NCBI RefSeq assembly: GCF_040892595.1
Contig: NZ_JBFRYB010000001.1
Location: 2,356,001 to 2,420,000 of the forward strand
From: Zhongshania sp. R06B22
Lineage (GTDB): Bacteria > Pseudomonadota > Gammaproteobacteria > Pseudomonadales > Spongiibacteraceae
Length of the DNA: 64,000 nt
Direction: 5' to 3'
Within the stretch, counting starts at the first letter, position 1, and each line of letters opens with the position of its first letter. This document shows, in pieces, positions 20,152 through 28,601 of the stretch. A program made the translations under genes and the position numbers. The notes below the pieces were generated by a model. The model ran no database searches. It was not told the origin of the DNA and worked only from the letters and a program-made list of their open reading frames with translations.

Positions 20152-21222
20152 AGAACAACTTGGGTTGAATTCAATAGTAAAGCGCTGCGTCACAATGCGG
20201 CTGCCGTGCGTCGTCTTGCGCCTAGTGCCGCTATCTTAGCGATGGTCAAAGCCAATGGCTATGGACACGGTGCAGATTGGGTCGCCAAGCAATTACACAA
20301 TATGGTCGACGGGTTCGCCGTCGCCCGGTTTAGTGAAGCTTTGAATTTACGGGGCAGCCAAGCACAAAAACGAATTCTACTACTAGGCACCGAGCTGAAT
20401 GGCGAGCAATTACAGGAATGCGCGCGTCATCACCTAGATGTTGTCATTCATGACATCGACACCGCAAAGGAACTTGCAAACACCTCCTTGGCCGAGCCTA
20501 TCACGGTCTGGTTAAAGATGAACACTGGCATGAATCGGCTTGGCATGAGCGCATCGGAATTTGCCCAAGCGCACAAATTGCTTGCGTCCAAATCTACTGT
20601 TGCGGCGATTCATCATATGAGTCATTTCAGTGATGCAGAAACTGCGGACCACAGCACCACCGCGCTACAATACCAGCGTCTGACCTCGCTCAGCCACTCT
20701 CTGGGTGACGTCCCCATAAGTATGGCCAACTCCGCGGCGATTATTGTTCACCCCCAAACCCAGCTCGACTGGGTTCGCCCCGGCATTATGCTTTATGGCG
20801 ACGACCCCAGTAGCAGCCTGCCTGCCGGCAGCGATTTACAGTCTGTGATGACGTTTAAAGCCAAGGTCTTAGCGGTAAGAGACTTAGAGGCAGGCGACGC
20901 GGTCGGTTATAACCGGCGCTGGCAATCAACAGGTAAATCGCGTATTGCAACCATTGCAGCAGGCTACGCCGACGGCTATCCCCGCCAAGCGCCCGATGGC
21001 ACGCCAGTGCTAATCAATGGTGCACGCGCCAGCCTAGCGGGCCGAGTTTCTATGGATTTAATGACTGTAGATGTTAGCCATCTACCCACAGTAAAAGCCG
21101 GTGACGTGGCCACTCTATGGGGTGAGCAGCTTCCCGCCGCCGAAGTGGGCCAGCACTGCAATACCATTAGCTACGAATTATTTACTCGCATTACCGAACG
21201 AGTTGAGCGCATCTATTTATAG
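20146..21222 (+). CDS. alr: Alanine racemase
   Basis: The 358-aa PLP enzyme interconverts L- and D-alanine for peptidoglycan. The PLP lysine lies in AILAMVKANGYGHG close to the start, and the catalytic Tyr region is VGYNRRW, followed by IAAGYADGYPR and GRVSMDLMTVDVS. ATG 20146 gives the classic MHRTTWVEFNSKALRHN start; the upstream in-frame extension to 19876 lies wholly inside the opposite gene and is not credible. A weak GAG lies 9 bp upstream. The neighbouring AGCS symporter and D-amino-acid enzyme suggest an alanine/D-amino acid theme. Confidence 0.96.
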   Translation: MHRTTWVEFNSKALRHNAAAVRRLAPSAAILAMVKANGYGHGADWVAKQLHNMVDGFAVARFSEALNLRGSQAQKRILLLGTELNGEQLQECARHHLDVVIHDIDTAKELANTSLAEPITVWLKMNTGMNRLGMSASEFAQAHKLLASKSTVAAIHHMSHFSDAETADHSTTALQYQRLTSLSHSLGDVPISMANSAAIIVHPQTQLDWVRPGIMLYGDDPSSSLPAGSDLQSVMTFKAKVLAVRDLEAGDAVGYNRRWQSTGKSRIATIAAGYADGYPRQAPDGTPVLINGARASLAGRVSMDLMTVDVSHLPTVKAGDVATLWGEQLPAAEVGQHCNTISYELFTRITERVERIYL

Positions 21223-21255
21223 GCTCAGCAAACTGCATATAGAGCACAAAAGCTA

Positions 21256-21278
21256 CGGCCCCGAAATAATGGGGGCCG
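21256..21278. terminator. Hairpin between convergent alr and AGCS symporter genes
   Basis: CGGCCCC and GGGGCCG form a 7-bp GC-rich stem with a 9-nt loop. It sits 33 bp after the alr stop and just past the end of the opposing gene. No proper U-tract follows on either side, so termination is only probable. Confidence 0.4.
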
Positions 21279-21311
21279 AAAACACGCTAAGCGAGGATCA
21301 AAGGGCCTGAG

Positions 21312-22661
21312 TTAAGCGCTTGATTTCGCCGCCGCCAACTGAGTCTTAGTCAGCTGGAATACCACTGGACTCAGCAATATTAAGGCAATTAAATTTGGAA
21401 TGGCCATTAAAGCGTTCAAGGTATCTGCCAGCAGCCAAATAAAACCCAGGTTTGCCATCGCGCCCAGTGGGATGGCTAACACCCAGGCGATGCGAAATGG
21501 CATTACGCCGCGGGGGCCAAAAAAGTACACCACGCAGCGTTCGCTGTAGTAAGACCAGCCCAGCATTGTGGTAAAAGCAAAAACCGCCAAGCCCACCGCA
21601 ACAATGTAATGACCACCGGGAATCTGTGATTCAAAAGCCATTGTCGACAGCGCAGCGCCACTTTCTCCGGTCTGCCATACCCCGGAAAGCAAAATTACAA
21701 AGCCGGTGACTGAACACACTAAAATTGTATCGATGAAGGTGCCGAGCATGGCAATCATACCCTGCCGCACCGGGTTGTTAGTCTTGGCAGCTGCATGGGC
21801 TATGGGCGCACTACCCAGCCCAGCTTCATTAGAAAAAATACCCCGCGCCACACCGAACCGAATTGCCGCTGCAATACCGGCGCCAGCAAAACCGCCTACC
21901 GCGGCTGTGCCATTGAAAGCGGAATGGATGACTAAATTGAAAACAGCGGGCAAGGCGCTAAGATTCATCAGCAAGATAAGCACGCCAATGGCAAGATAAC
22001 TGACGGCCATAATGGGAACCAAAAAACCTGCCACACTGGCGACGCGCTTTACACCGCCCAATATGACGGCTGCAACGCCAACAACCATGACCGCAGCACT
22101 GACCCAAATTGGTATTCCGAAAGCACCCTGCATGGCGTCAGCGACTGAATTGGCCTGAACCGTATTGCCAATACCAAAGCCCGCAATGGCACCGAAGAAA
22201 GCAAAACAGGCAGCGAGCCAGCGCCAGCGCGGCCCTAAGCCATTTTTGATGTAGTACATGGGGCCGCCGCTAAAATTGCCCTCGGCATCTTGCTCGCGAA
22301 ACTGCACCGCGCACACTGCCTCCGCATATTTTGTTGCCATGCCGACGAGAGCGGTACACCACATCCAAAACAAGGCGCCGGGACCGCCCAGTGCAATGGC
22401 GGTTGCCACGCCAGCGATATTGCCGGTGCCAATAGTGGCGCTTAAAGAAGTCATTAGCGCTTGGAAGGGGCTAATCTGGCCTTTACCTTGGCTGCTTTTA
22501 CGTCCCTTAAGGAGTAAGCGAAAGGCAGGCCCAATATTCAGCAGCGGCATCAGCCGTAAACCAATCATCAGGTAGGCGCCTGTGCCCAATATGAGCACCA
22601 ACATCAAAGGCCCCCACACTACACCGTTAATGGCACTTACAAATGCTGATATTTGTTCCAT
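21312..22661 (-). CDS. Alanine/glycine:cation symporter (AGCS family)
   Basis: The 449-aa membrane protein has about ten hydrophobic segments and the family signatures PLMLVLILGTGAYLMIGLRLMP near the start, SLSATIGTGNIAGVATAIALGGPGALFWMW, and GIFSNEAGLGSAPIAHAAAKT. It imports alanine or glycine with Na+ or H+ across the inner membrane. It is convergent with alr and 35 bp downstream of the D-cysteine desulfhydrase-like gene, so the two may be co-transcribed. Confidence 0.93.
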   Translation of the reverse strand: MEQISAFVSAINGVVWGPLMLVLILGTGAYLMIGLRLMPLLNIGPAFRLLLKGRKSSQGKGQISPFQALMTSLSATIGTGNIAGVATAIALGGPGALFWMWCTALVGMATKYAEAVCAVQFREQDAEGNFSGGPMYYIKNGLGPRWRWLAACFAFFGAIAGFGIGNTVQANSVADAMQGAFGIPIWVSAAVMVVGVAAVILGGVKRVASVAGFLVPIMAVSYLAIGVLILLMNLSALPAVFNLVIHSAFNGTAAVGGFAGAGIAAAIRFGVARGIFSNEAGLGSAPIAHAAAKTNNPVRQGMIAMLGTFIDTILVCSVTGFVILLSGVWQTGESGAALSTMAFESQIPGGHYIVAVGLAVFAFTTMLGWSYYSERCVVYFFGPRGVMPFRIAWVLAIPLGAMANLGFIWLLADTLNALMAIPNLIALILLSPVVFQLTKTQLAAAKSSA

Positions 22662-22696
22662 AGGAAGTCCTTTACCGTGCTCTAAAACACCAACGA

Positions 22697-23734
22697 TTAA
22701 TTAAAATTGAAATTTTCCCTCTGCGGGAATACACCAAACACCCCACCGGTATGCACAAACACGATGTCGCCGGTATCGCCAAAGCGGCCTTTTTTCAATT
22801 GATCCAACATGCCGTAAAAGGCCTTGCCGGTGTACACCGGATCGAGCACTAGGCCTTCGCCGCGGGCAACATCCGCTATACAAGCAAAGACTTCTTGTCC
22901 CGCCTGCGCATAACCCGCTCCAACATAGCCATCGATTACGTTTAGCGACAAAGCATCAAGGTCTATGCCAGTTTGATAGCGCTGCTCCCAATCTCTTAAA
23001 TCACACTTAACTTTATTCAAGAACCACGCTTCGTCATCACAAACATTAACGCCATAAACCTTGGCATCTATGCCGTAGCGGTGAACACCTGCGCTCAAAC
23101 CAGCTTGGGTGCCGCCTGAACCGGTAGCGCAAATAATATGGCTTGGCGAGATACCGTGCTCAAGAAAATCCTGCTTAAGTTCCGCGCAGGCTTCAACATA
23201 ACCCCAGACACCAATTGCGTCAGAGGCGCCGGTGGGAATAATAAACGCCTTTCTATTCTTCTTTTGATAAGTCGCCTGAACGCGCACCAAAATATCATCT
23301 AATTCGCGCTGATATTGTGCGGCGGGATAATAGCTAATCTCGGCCCCAGCCAAATAATCCAAGAGTAGATTGCCGTCTGGAATTTGTTTGTCATCGCCTC
23401 GTAAAATCAAATGACATTTCAAACCCAGCTGCGCGCACAGCAATGCCGTCGCCCGACAGTGGTTGGATTGCAGCCCCCCACAAGTAATAATGGTGTCGCA
23501 GTCATCGGCAATGGCTTGGGCCAAATTGAATTCTAATTTGCGCACCTTATTGCCCGACAGTAGGCTGCCAGTTAAATCATCGCGCTTCACCCAAATCTTG
23601 GGTCCACCGATGCGTTTGCTAAGGCGGTCGAGGAGCTGTAAGGGAGTGGGCAATTGTGCAAGCTTGAGTCGCGGTGGCACGTGACCACCGAATGTTTGTA
23701 TCGTGGTATCTGAACTTTTAATAGAAGAAGGCAT
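22697..23734 (-). CDS. D-cysteine desulfhydrase / ACC deaminase family PLP enzyme
   Basis: The 345-aa fold-type II PLP protein begins with the typical block LPTPLQLLDRLSKRIGGPKIWVKRDDLTGSLLSGNKVRKLEFNL, whose Lys in SGNKVRK binds PLP. It continues with CGGLQSNHCRATA and a glycine-rich phosphate loop CATGSGGTQAG. The family covers D-cysteine desulfhydrase, ACC deaminase and related beta-eliminating enzymes. I favour action on a D-amino acid given alr nearby, but the substrate cannot be fixed from sequence. Confidence 0.85.
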   Translation of the reverse strand: MPSSIKSSDTTIQTFGGHVPPRLKLAQLPTPLQLLDRLSKRIGGPKIWVKRDDLTGSLLSGNKVRKLEFNLAQAIADDCDTIITCGGLQSNHCRATALLCAQLGLKCHLILRGDDKQIPDGNLLLDYLAGAEISYYPAAQYQRELDDILVRVQATYQKKNRKAFIIPTGASDAIGVWGYVEACAELKQDFLEHGISPSHIICATGSGGTQAGLSAGVHRYGIDAKVYGVNVCDDEAWFLNKVKCDLRDWEQRYQTGIDLDALSLNVIDGYVGAGYAQAGQEVFACIADVARGEGLVLDPVYTGKAFYGMLDQLKKGRFGDTGDIVFVHTGGVFGVFPQRENFNFN

Positions 23735-23785
23735 GTGCCACCTGCTAGAGGAGTGCGCCCCGCACTATCGCGAAGCGCGCAATCA

Positions 23786-24121
23786 TTAGATTGCTTTCAA
23801 GGTGCCTTTGGGCAGCACCGCGTGAATGGATGAACGCTGAAATTTCAATTCCACATTATCCGTCACGGCAACGACCACATAGTCGTCATCAAGTTTTGTG
23901 ACTTTACCAAGAATACCGCTGGTAGTGACTACTTCGTCGCCTTTCCCCAAAGCCGCAACCATAGCGGCATGCTCTTTTTGGCGCTTGCGCTGAGGACGAA
24001 TAGCGATAAAGTAAAACAGGGCAAACATCAGTACCAGAAAGCCGATCTGGAATAACTCGCCACCGGGAGCCGCAGCGCCACCAGCAGTTTGGGCTTGTGC
24101 TTCAGAAATGAAAAAGCTCAT
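23786..24121 (-). CDS. yajC: Preprotein translocase subunit YajC
   Basis: This 111-aa protein has one membrane helix (IGFLVLMFALFYFIAIRPQRKRQKEH, residues about 27-45) and a small cytosolic domain with GDEVVTTSGILGKVTKLDDDYVVV, all characteristic of YajC, an accessory of SecDF. It lies alone between xthA and the PLP enzyme. The usual partners tgt, secD and secF are not next to it, which is unusual for gammaproteobacteria. Confidence 0.94.
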   Translation of the reverse strand: MSFFISEAQAQTAGGAAAPGGELFQIGFLVLMFALFYFIAIRPQRKRQKEHAAMVAALGKGDEVVTTSGILGKVTKLDDDYVVVAVTDNVELKFQRSSIHAVLPKGTLKAI

Positions 24122-24212
24122 TACACGTCCTTACTCAAAATTCAAAAAATAACGCCGCGACAAACCGCCGTAGCACCAAAAATCAGCCTGCAATATTACA
24201 CAAGGCACCTAC

Positions 24213-24983
24213 TCAAAGCGAGTAATCATAATCCATAGTAAAGGGCGCGTGATCTGAAAAGCGCTCGTCCGTATATACATCGGCGCTCCGGATTCCAGCG
24301 ACTAGGCCTGGCGTAACAACGTGATAATCCAAGCGCCATCCCACATTGTTTGCATAGGCTTGGCCGCGATTCGACCACCAAGTGTAAACCGCGTCTTGAT
24401 TAATCTCCCGAAAGGCGTCAACAAAGCCGGCCTCATCATATAATTTATCTAACCATTCTCGCTCATGTGGCAAGAAACCGGAGTTTTTCTTATTGCCTTT
24501 CCAATTTTTTAAATCAATTTCTTTGTGGCAAATATTCCAGTCCGCGCAGATCACCAGTTCGCGACCAGCCGCTTTTAACTCAAGAAAATGCAGATAAATG
24601 TTATCGAGAAAGGCGTCTTTTTTGGCCTGCGCCTCATCTCCGCTAGAGCCAGATGGCAGGTACATGGAAATAACACTTATTTTATCGTAATCCGCCCGAA
24701 TGTAACGGCCCTCACTGTCAGCTGGATCCCAACCCAAAGAGGTGGTGACGCTATTGGGCGGCTTTTTACAATACATTGCCGTACCGCTATAGCCCTTCTT
24801 TATGGCGTCACTATAAACGGTGGTATAACCTTTTGGGTGATACAGCTCGTCTTCAAGCTGATCGCGCTGCGCCTTAGTTTCCTGAATACAAACCACGTCA
24901 GCATCTTGTTTAGCCAACCATTCAAAAAAACCCTTCCGCCCTGCCGAACGAATACCATTGGTATTCGCAGTAATAATCCGCAT
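24213..24983 (-). CDS. xthA: Exodeoxyribonuclease III family protein
   Basis: The 256-aa endonuclease/exonuclease/phosphatase-fold protein starts at MRIITANTNGIRSAGRKGFFEWL (an upstream ATG adds three residues). Active-site motifs are CIQETKAQ (metal-binding Glu), YLPSGSSG, CADWNICH (Asp-Asn) and the C-terminal SDHAPFTMDYDY (Asp-His). It is an apurinic/apyrimidinic endonuclease and 3'-5' exonuclease in base excision repair. Gammaproteobacteria often carry two paralogues of this family, so this may be either. Confidence 0.93.
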   Translation of the reverse strand: MRIITANTNGIRSAGRKGFFEWLAKQDADVVCIQETKAQRDQLEDELYHPKGYTTVYSDAIKKGYSGTAMYCKKPPNSVTTSLGWDPADSEGRYIRADYDKISVISMYLPSGSSGDEAQAKKDAFLDNIYLHFLELKAAGRELVICADWNICHKEIDLKNWKGNKKNSGFLPHEREWLDKLYDEAGFVDAFREINQDAVYTWWSNRGQAYANNVGWRLDYHVVTPGLVAGIRSADVYTDERFSDHAPFTMDYDYSL

Positions 24984-24992
24984 CCAAGTCAC

Positions 24993-25343
24993 TCCAAAAC
25001 AACGTTAAATTCGGCGCACAGCTTAGCAAAAAACCGTGGCGATAGCTGGCCACAAAGACTTAAAGTGCCGGCTCAATTGCATTGTAATGGCCGCAATATC
25101 TCTGCGTGAGGTTTAACTATTTGTGCCACCTTGACCTTAGTCGGAATTCATCCATTCGGATCATGTTGCTGCTTTCTCGCTAGCTCTAAACTGATGCAGT
25201 GAAGAAAAACACTAAAAACAGAAGACAGCAATCAAAGCCGCGCTAAGCCCATAAGATAACAGGCTAAGTCACCGCACACGCTTTGCAGCGCTATTGTCCG
25301 CAAATAATAAACGAACACAAATAACAACACAGGACCCAGTATC
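24993..25343. other. Intergenic region without a recognisable gene
   Basis: This space lies between the leftward xthA gene and the rightward SnoaL-like gene and should hold both promoters. An AT-rich purine stretch lies just before the SnoaL gene. Open frames here are extensions of xthA antisense frames and show no family likeness. Confidence 0.5.
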
Positions 25344-25823
25344 ATGAGCCAACACTCACTTGAGACTCTTTTCGCTATTGAAGCGATCAAAAAGTTGAAG
25401 TACATCTATCTACGCGCTGTTGATACTCATGATTGGGACCTTTTGGAAAGCACCCTCACTACTGACTGCACCGCACGCTATGATGCTGGCAAATACAGCT
25501 TTGACAACCGTGAGCAGCTGATAAGCGGCTTGAAAGGCCATATGGACTCGCCTCAGGTCTTGACCATGCATAACTGTCATCACCCAGAAATAGATATCCA
25601 TGATGGAGCTAGCGCTACTGGTAAGTGGTATTTACAGGATTTGGTGTTTAATAAAGAGCAGAATTGGATGTTATTTGGCACCGCCATATATACTGACCAA
25701 TACCGCTTTAGCGACGGTGAGTGGCGTATTTGTCACACTGAATACGAACGTATAATGGAAGCGATTAACGCACCTATACCTGCGAGCTTAAGTTTCACTC
25801 ATAATATGTTTGAAAAAAAATAG
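25344..25823 (+). CDS. SnoaL-like / NTF2-fold protein
   Basis: The 159-aa protein resembles the SnoaL_4 group of cone-shaped NTF2-fold proteins: an N-terminal helix (LETLFAIEAIKKLKYIYLRAVDTHDWDLLES), then DCTARYDAGKY and a C-terminal sheet with YTDQYRFSDGEWRICHTEYERI. Such proteins include dehydratases, isomerases and non-enzymatic binding proteins of lipid or aromatic catabolism. It precedes the acyl-CoA ligase by 16 bp and is probably in one operon with it, hinting at a shared catabolic pathway. A second NTF2-fold gene lies at 41757. Confidence 0.78.
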   Translation: MSQHSLETLFAIEAIKKLKYIYLRAVDTHDWDLLESTLTTDCTARYDAGKYSFDNREQLISGLKGHMDSPQVLTMHNCHHPEIDIHDGASATGKWYLQDLVFNKEQNWMLFGTAIYTDQYRFSDGEWRICHTEYERIMEAINAPIPASLSFTHNMFEKK

Positions 25824-25839
25824 GGTCTTCGAATTTACT

Positions 25840-27528
25840 ATGACTAACATTGCAACTCGAATAAAAGAAAGCACCGAGCAGCTCTGCCAAGCTGGCGCGC
25901 CATTTGAGATTATAAGTGCTGGCGATGACGGTTTTCGCATGTATAAGAATGCGCCTAAGACATTGCGGGAATTAGTCGACGCAGGACGCGCTCATGGCGA
26001 CCAAGAATTTTTGGTATACCAAGGAGAACGCCTGAGTTTTAAACAGTTTTTCGAGAAAGTAGACGCCCTAGGCAACCACCTAATCCAGACTCAATCCCTC
26101 GTCAAGGGCGACCGCGTGGCTATTGCCATGCGTAATTATCCAGAGTGGATGATTGCCTATACTGCGATTATCTCGGTGGGAGCTATCGTCGTGCCCTTAA
26201 ATTCTTGGGGCACCTCAGATGAACTCTGCTATGGATTGGAAGACGCTGGCGCGAGCTACGTCTTCTGCGATCAACAGCGTCTTGAATTAATGAAGCCCCT
26301 ACTAGCATCCCTGGGCTGTCAGGCCATCGTTGCCCGCGCCACGATTAAAGATGACACTGATGTTCAATACTTTGAACAACTTATTGCTGCCAATCTCGGT
26401 AAAGCACTGCCTGTGGTGCCCTGTGAAGCCGACGATATTGCCCAAATCATGTACACCTCCGGCACGACCGGAAGACCCAAGGGCGCGGTATCTACACATA
26501 AAAATATGTGTCAAGCCATGTACAGTTTTGAATTCCATGCGATTTGCTCAGCAATGGCGAACCCAAGTGCGATTGAAAAGATGTTTGCTGGTGGTTTTTC
26601 GCCATGCACCCTGTTGAGCGTGCCGCTATTCCATGTATCCGGATGCTACGCCGCATTTTTATTGAATCTTCGCGGCGGACGAAAGACCGTTATGATGTAT
26701 CGGTGGTCCCCGGAAGAGGCACTGAATTTAATTAGTAGCGAGAAAATCACAATTTTTAGCGCCGTTCCGTCTATGGTCATGGATTTACTCCGCCACCCAG
26801 ATTTTGCGACTAGTGATACTAGCAGCCTTTTTGCACTTGGGGGCGGCGGAGCCGCCTGCCCTCCTGCGTTTAAAGAAACCATAGAAGACACCCTAGACTA
26901 TGCTTACGTTGGCACGGGCTATGGCATGACGGAGAGTAATGCCATTTGTGCCAGCTGCACTGGTGAGGCCTACCTATATAAACCTACAAGTGCAGGCACC
27001 CTTTCACCCCTAGTGGAATGGCAAACCCGCGACGAACAAGGCAATGTACTTCCCACCGGTGCAAGCGGCGAAATTTGGATAAAATCGGTGTGTAACATCA
27101 GCCAGTACTGGAATAAACCTGAGGCCAATAAAACAACTTTTGATGGCCACTGGATGGCAACCGGAGACATCGGCTACCTGGATGCGGAGAATTTTGTGTT
27201 TTTAGTGGGTCGCGCTAAAGATCTTATTATTCGCGGCGGCGAAAACATTTACCCTGCAGAAATAGAAGCTTGTCTCAGCCTTCACCCAGGCATTGCCGAA
27301 GCTGCAATTATAGCCATCCCGGATGACAGACTGGGCGAAACACCCGGCGCAGTTATTCGCCCAAGAGCGAATGTCGAGATCAAGCCCGCCGATGTCATCG
27401 ACTACCTCACTGACAAGCTAGCCAGCTTTAAACACCCTAGCCAGATCTGGATCAGTAGCCAGGAAATGCCACGCAATGCCGCAGGTAAAATTCTTAAATC
27501 TGAGCTGATACGACAATTTCTTAGCTAA
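25840..27528 (+). CDS. AMP-dependent acyl-CoA ligase
   Basis: This 562-aa ANL-superfamily enzyme activates a carboxylic acid to its CoA thioester through an acyl-AMP. Core motifs are the P-loop MYTSGTTGRPKGAVSTHKN, GYGMTESNA, the hinge/ATP-ribose motif ATGDIGYLDAENFVFLVGRAKDLIIRGGENIYPAEIE, and the catalytic Lys region NAAGKILKSEL. A TTG at 25810 overlapping the previous gene is an alternative start; ATG 25840 is preferred. Substrate is likely a medium- or long-chain or cyclic acid, judged only from family resemblance. Confidence 0.9.
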   Translation: MTNIATRIKESTEQLCQAGAPFEIISAGDDGFRMYKNAPKTLRELVDAGRAHGDQEFLVYQGERLSFKQFFEKVDALGNHLIQTQSLVKGDRVAIAMRNYPEWMIAYTAIISVGAIVVPLNSWGTSDELCYGLEDAGASYVFCDQQRLELMKPLLASLGCQAIVARATIKDDTDVQYFEQLIAANLGKALPVVPCEADDIAQIMYTSGTTGRPKGAVSTHKNMCQAMYSFEFHAICSAMANPSAIEKMFAGGFSPCTLLSVPLFHVSGCYAAFLLNLRGGRKTVMMYRWSPEEALNLISSEKITIFSAVPSMVMDLLRHPDFATSDTSSLFALGGGGAACPPAFKETIEDTLDYAYVGTGYGMTESNAICASCTGEAYLYKPTSAGTLSPLVEWQTRDEQGNVLPTGASGEIWIKSVCNISQYWNKPEANKTTFDGHWMATGDIGYLDAENFVFLVGRAKDLIIRGGENIYPAEIEACLSLHPGIAEAAIIAIPDDRLGETPGAVIRPRANVEIKPADVIDYLTDKLASFKHPSQIWISSQEMPRNAAGKILKSELIRQFLS

Positions 27529-27557
27529 GCCGGTCGTCACCCTACTGTAGCTTAAAT

Positions 27558-27580
27558 CGCCGGCTTAACCGCCGGCGTTT
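27558..27580 (+). terminator. Probable Rho-independent terminator after the acyl-CoA ligase
   Basis: CGCCGGC and GCCGGCG form a 7-bp perfect stem with a 6-nt loop, followed by only TTT. It lies 29 bp after the ligase stop. Confidence 0.5.
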
Positions 27581-27616
27581 ACCCGCTACTGCCTAGCACG
27601 TAGAATCAAGGTTACC

Positions 27617-28060
27617 TTGACGATTCTGGACATACTTATGCAGATTTTCTCCACAAAACGCGCCCAAAAGGTACTTGATAATGGCGCCGCCGACGTAACA
27701 GAATCTCAAATTGATTTAGCCTTGAGCAATAGGCAGCGCATACTCAATAAGGTATTACACAGCGTTTCCCTCTCGCCCTATATCGAGCAAGTTAAAACGC
27801 TGTTCAGCCTACTTCAAGATTATGTGAAAGGTGAATACCGAGAAATTCCTTGGTGGTCACTGGGGTCTATAGTGACAGCCCTGCTATACATCTTGCTGCC
27901 ATTCGATGCGATGCCAGACTTTATTCCTATCGCAGGCTTTTTAGATGACGCGGTGGTGCTTAAATTATGCCTAGACATGATCACAAAGGATTTAGTGACC
28001 TACACTCAATTCAAAGCTCAAGAAACCAGCAAGACCAGCGAAGCAGGAAACCAGGGTTAA
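27617..28060 (+). CDS. YkvA/DUF1232 membrane protein
   Basis: The 147-aa protein contains the DUF1232 signature in its C-terminal half: a hydrophobic helix TALLYILLPFDAMPDFIP followed by GFLDDAVVLKLCLDMI. A TTG at 27617 has AAGG five bases upstream, while ATG at 27638 (MQIFSTKRAQ) is an alternative start; I cannot decide. The function of the family is unknown. It stands alone after a terminator. Confidence 0.8.
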   Translation: MTILDILMQIFSTKRAQKVLDNGAADVTESQIDLALSNRQRILNKVLHSVSLSPYIEQVKTLFSLLQDYVKGEYREIPWWSLGSIVTALLYILLPFDAMPDFIPIAGFLDDAVVLKLCLDMITKDLVTYTQFKAQETSKTSEAGNQG

Positions 28061-28104
28061 CACGTCCCAAGCTCCCTGTAATGGCAAGCCGAAAATGCCA
28101 ATTA

Positions 28105-28578
28105 TTAAGTTAGCTCAGCCAACACTTCCAGCAAAGTTTCGTGATGTGTTTTGGTTTTAAAGGTGTCCATAATCTTAAGTAGCCGCCCGTCTTTGCCAAT
28201 GATAAACGTTGTTCTAACGGTGCCCATATTTTCCTTACCCATAAACTTTTTGAGCTGCCAGCAGCCATATTTATCGATAGTGGCGTGATCTTCGTCTGAG
28301 AGTAAGGGGAAATTAAGTTCGTATTTGTCATGGAATTTCTTAATCTTAGCCACCGGGTCAAAGCTTACCCCCAGTGATTGGTAGCCCAGCTTATCCAGCT
28401 CTCCGTGAACATCTCGCAAGCCGCAGGCTTGCAGGGTACATCCAGGTGTCGATGCACGGGGGTAAAAATACAACACCACACCTTTTTTGCCTTTGAAATC
28501 TTTCAGGCTAACGGTATTACCGTCCTGATCACTGAGTGAAAACGCAGGTGCTAAATTTCCAACTTTAGGTAATGTCAC
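28105..28578 (-). CDS. bcp: Thiol peroxidase, BCP/PrxQ type
   Basis: The 157-aa peroxiredoxin reduces H2O2 and organic peroxides using thioredoxin. It has LYFYPRASTPGCTLQACGLRD, with the peroxidatic Cys (in PGCT) and the resolving Cys five residues later, as in atypical two-Cys BCP. In many homologues this spot reads PKDNTPGCT, and the variant ASTPGCT also occurs. It lies 23 bp downstream of rmuC in the same direction, so both may be one transcript. Confidence 0.93.
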   Translation of the reverse strand: MTLPKVGNLAPAFSLSDQDGNTVSLKDFKGKKGVVLYFYPRASTPGCTLQACGLRDVHGELDKLGYQSLGVSFDPVAKIKKFHDKYELNFPLLSDEDHATIDKYGCWQLKKFMGKENMGTVRTTFIIGKDGRLLKIMDTFKTKTHHETLLEVLAELT

Positions 28579-28601
28579 GTAGCAAGCTCCTATTTATAAA
28601 A

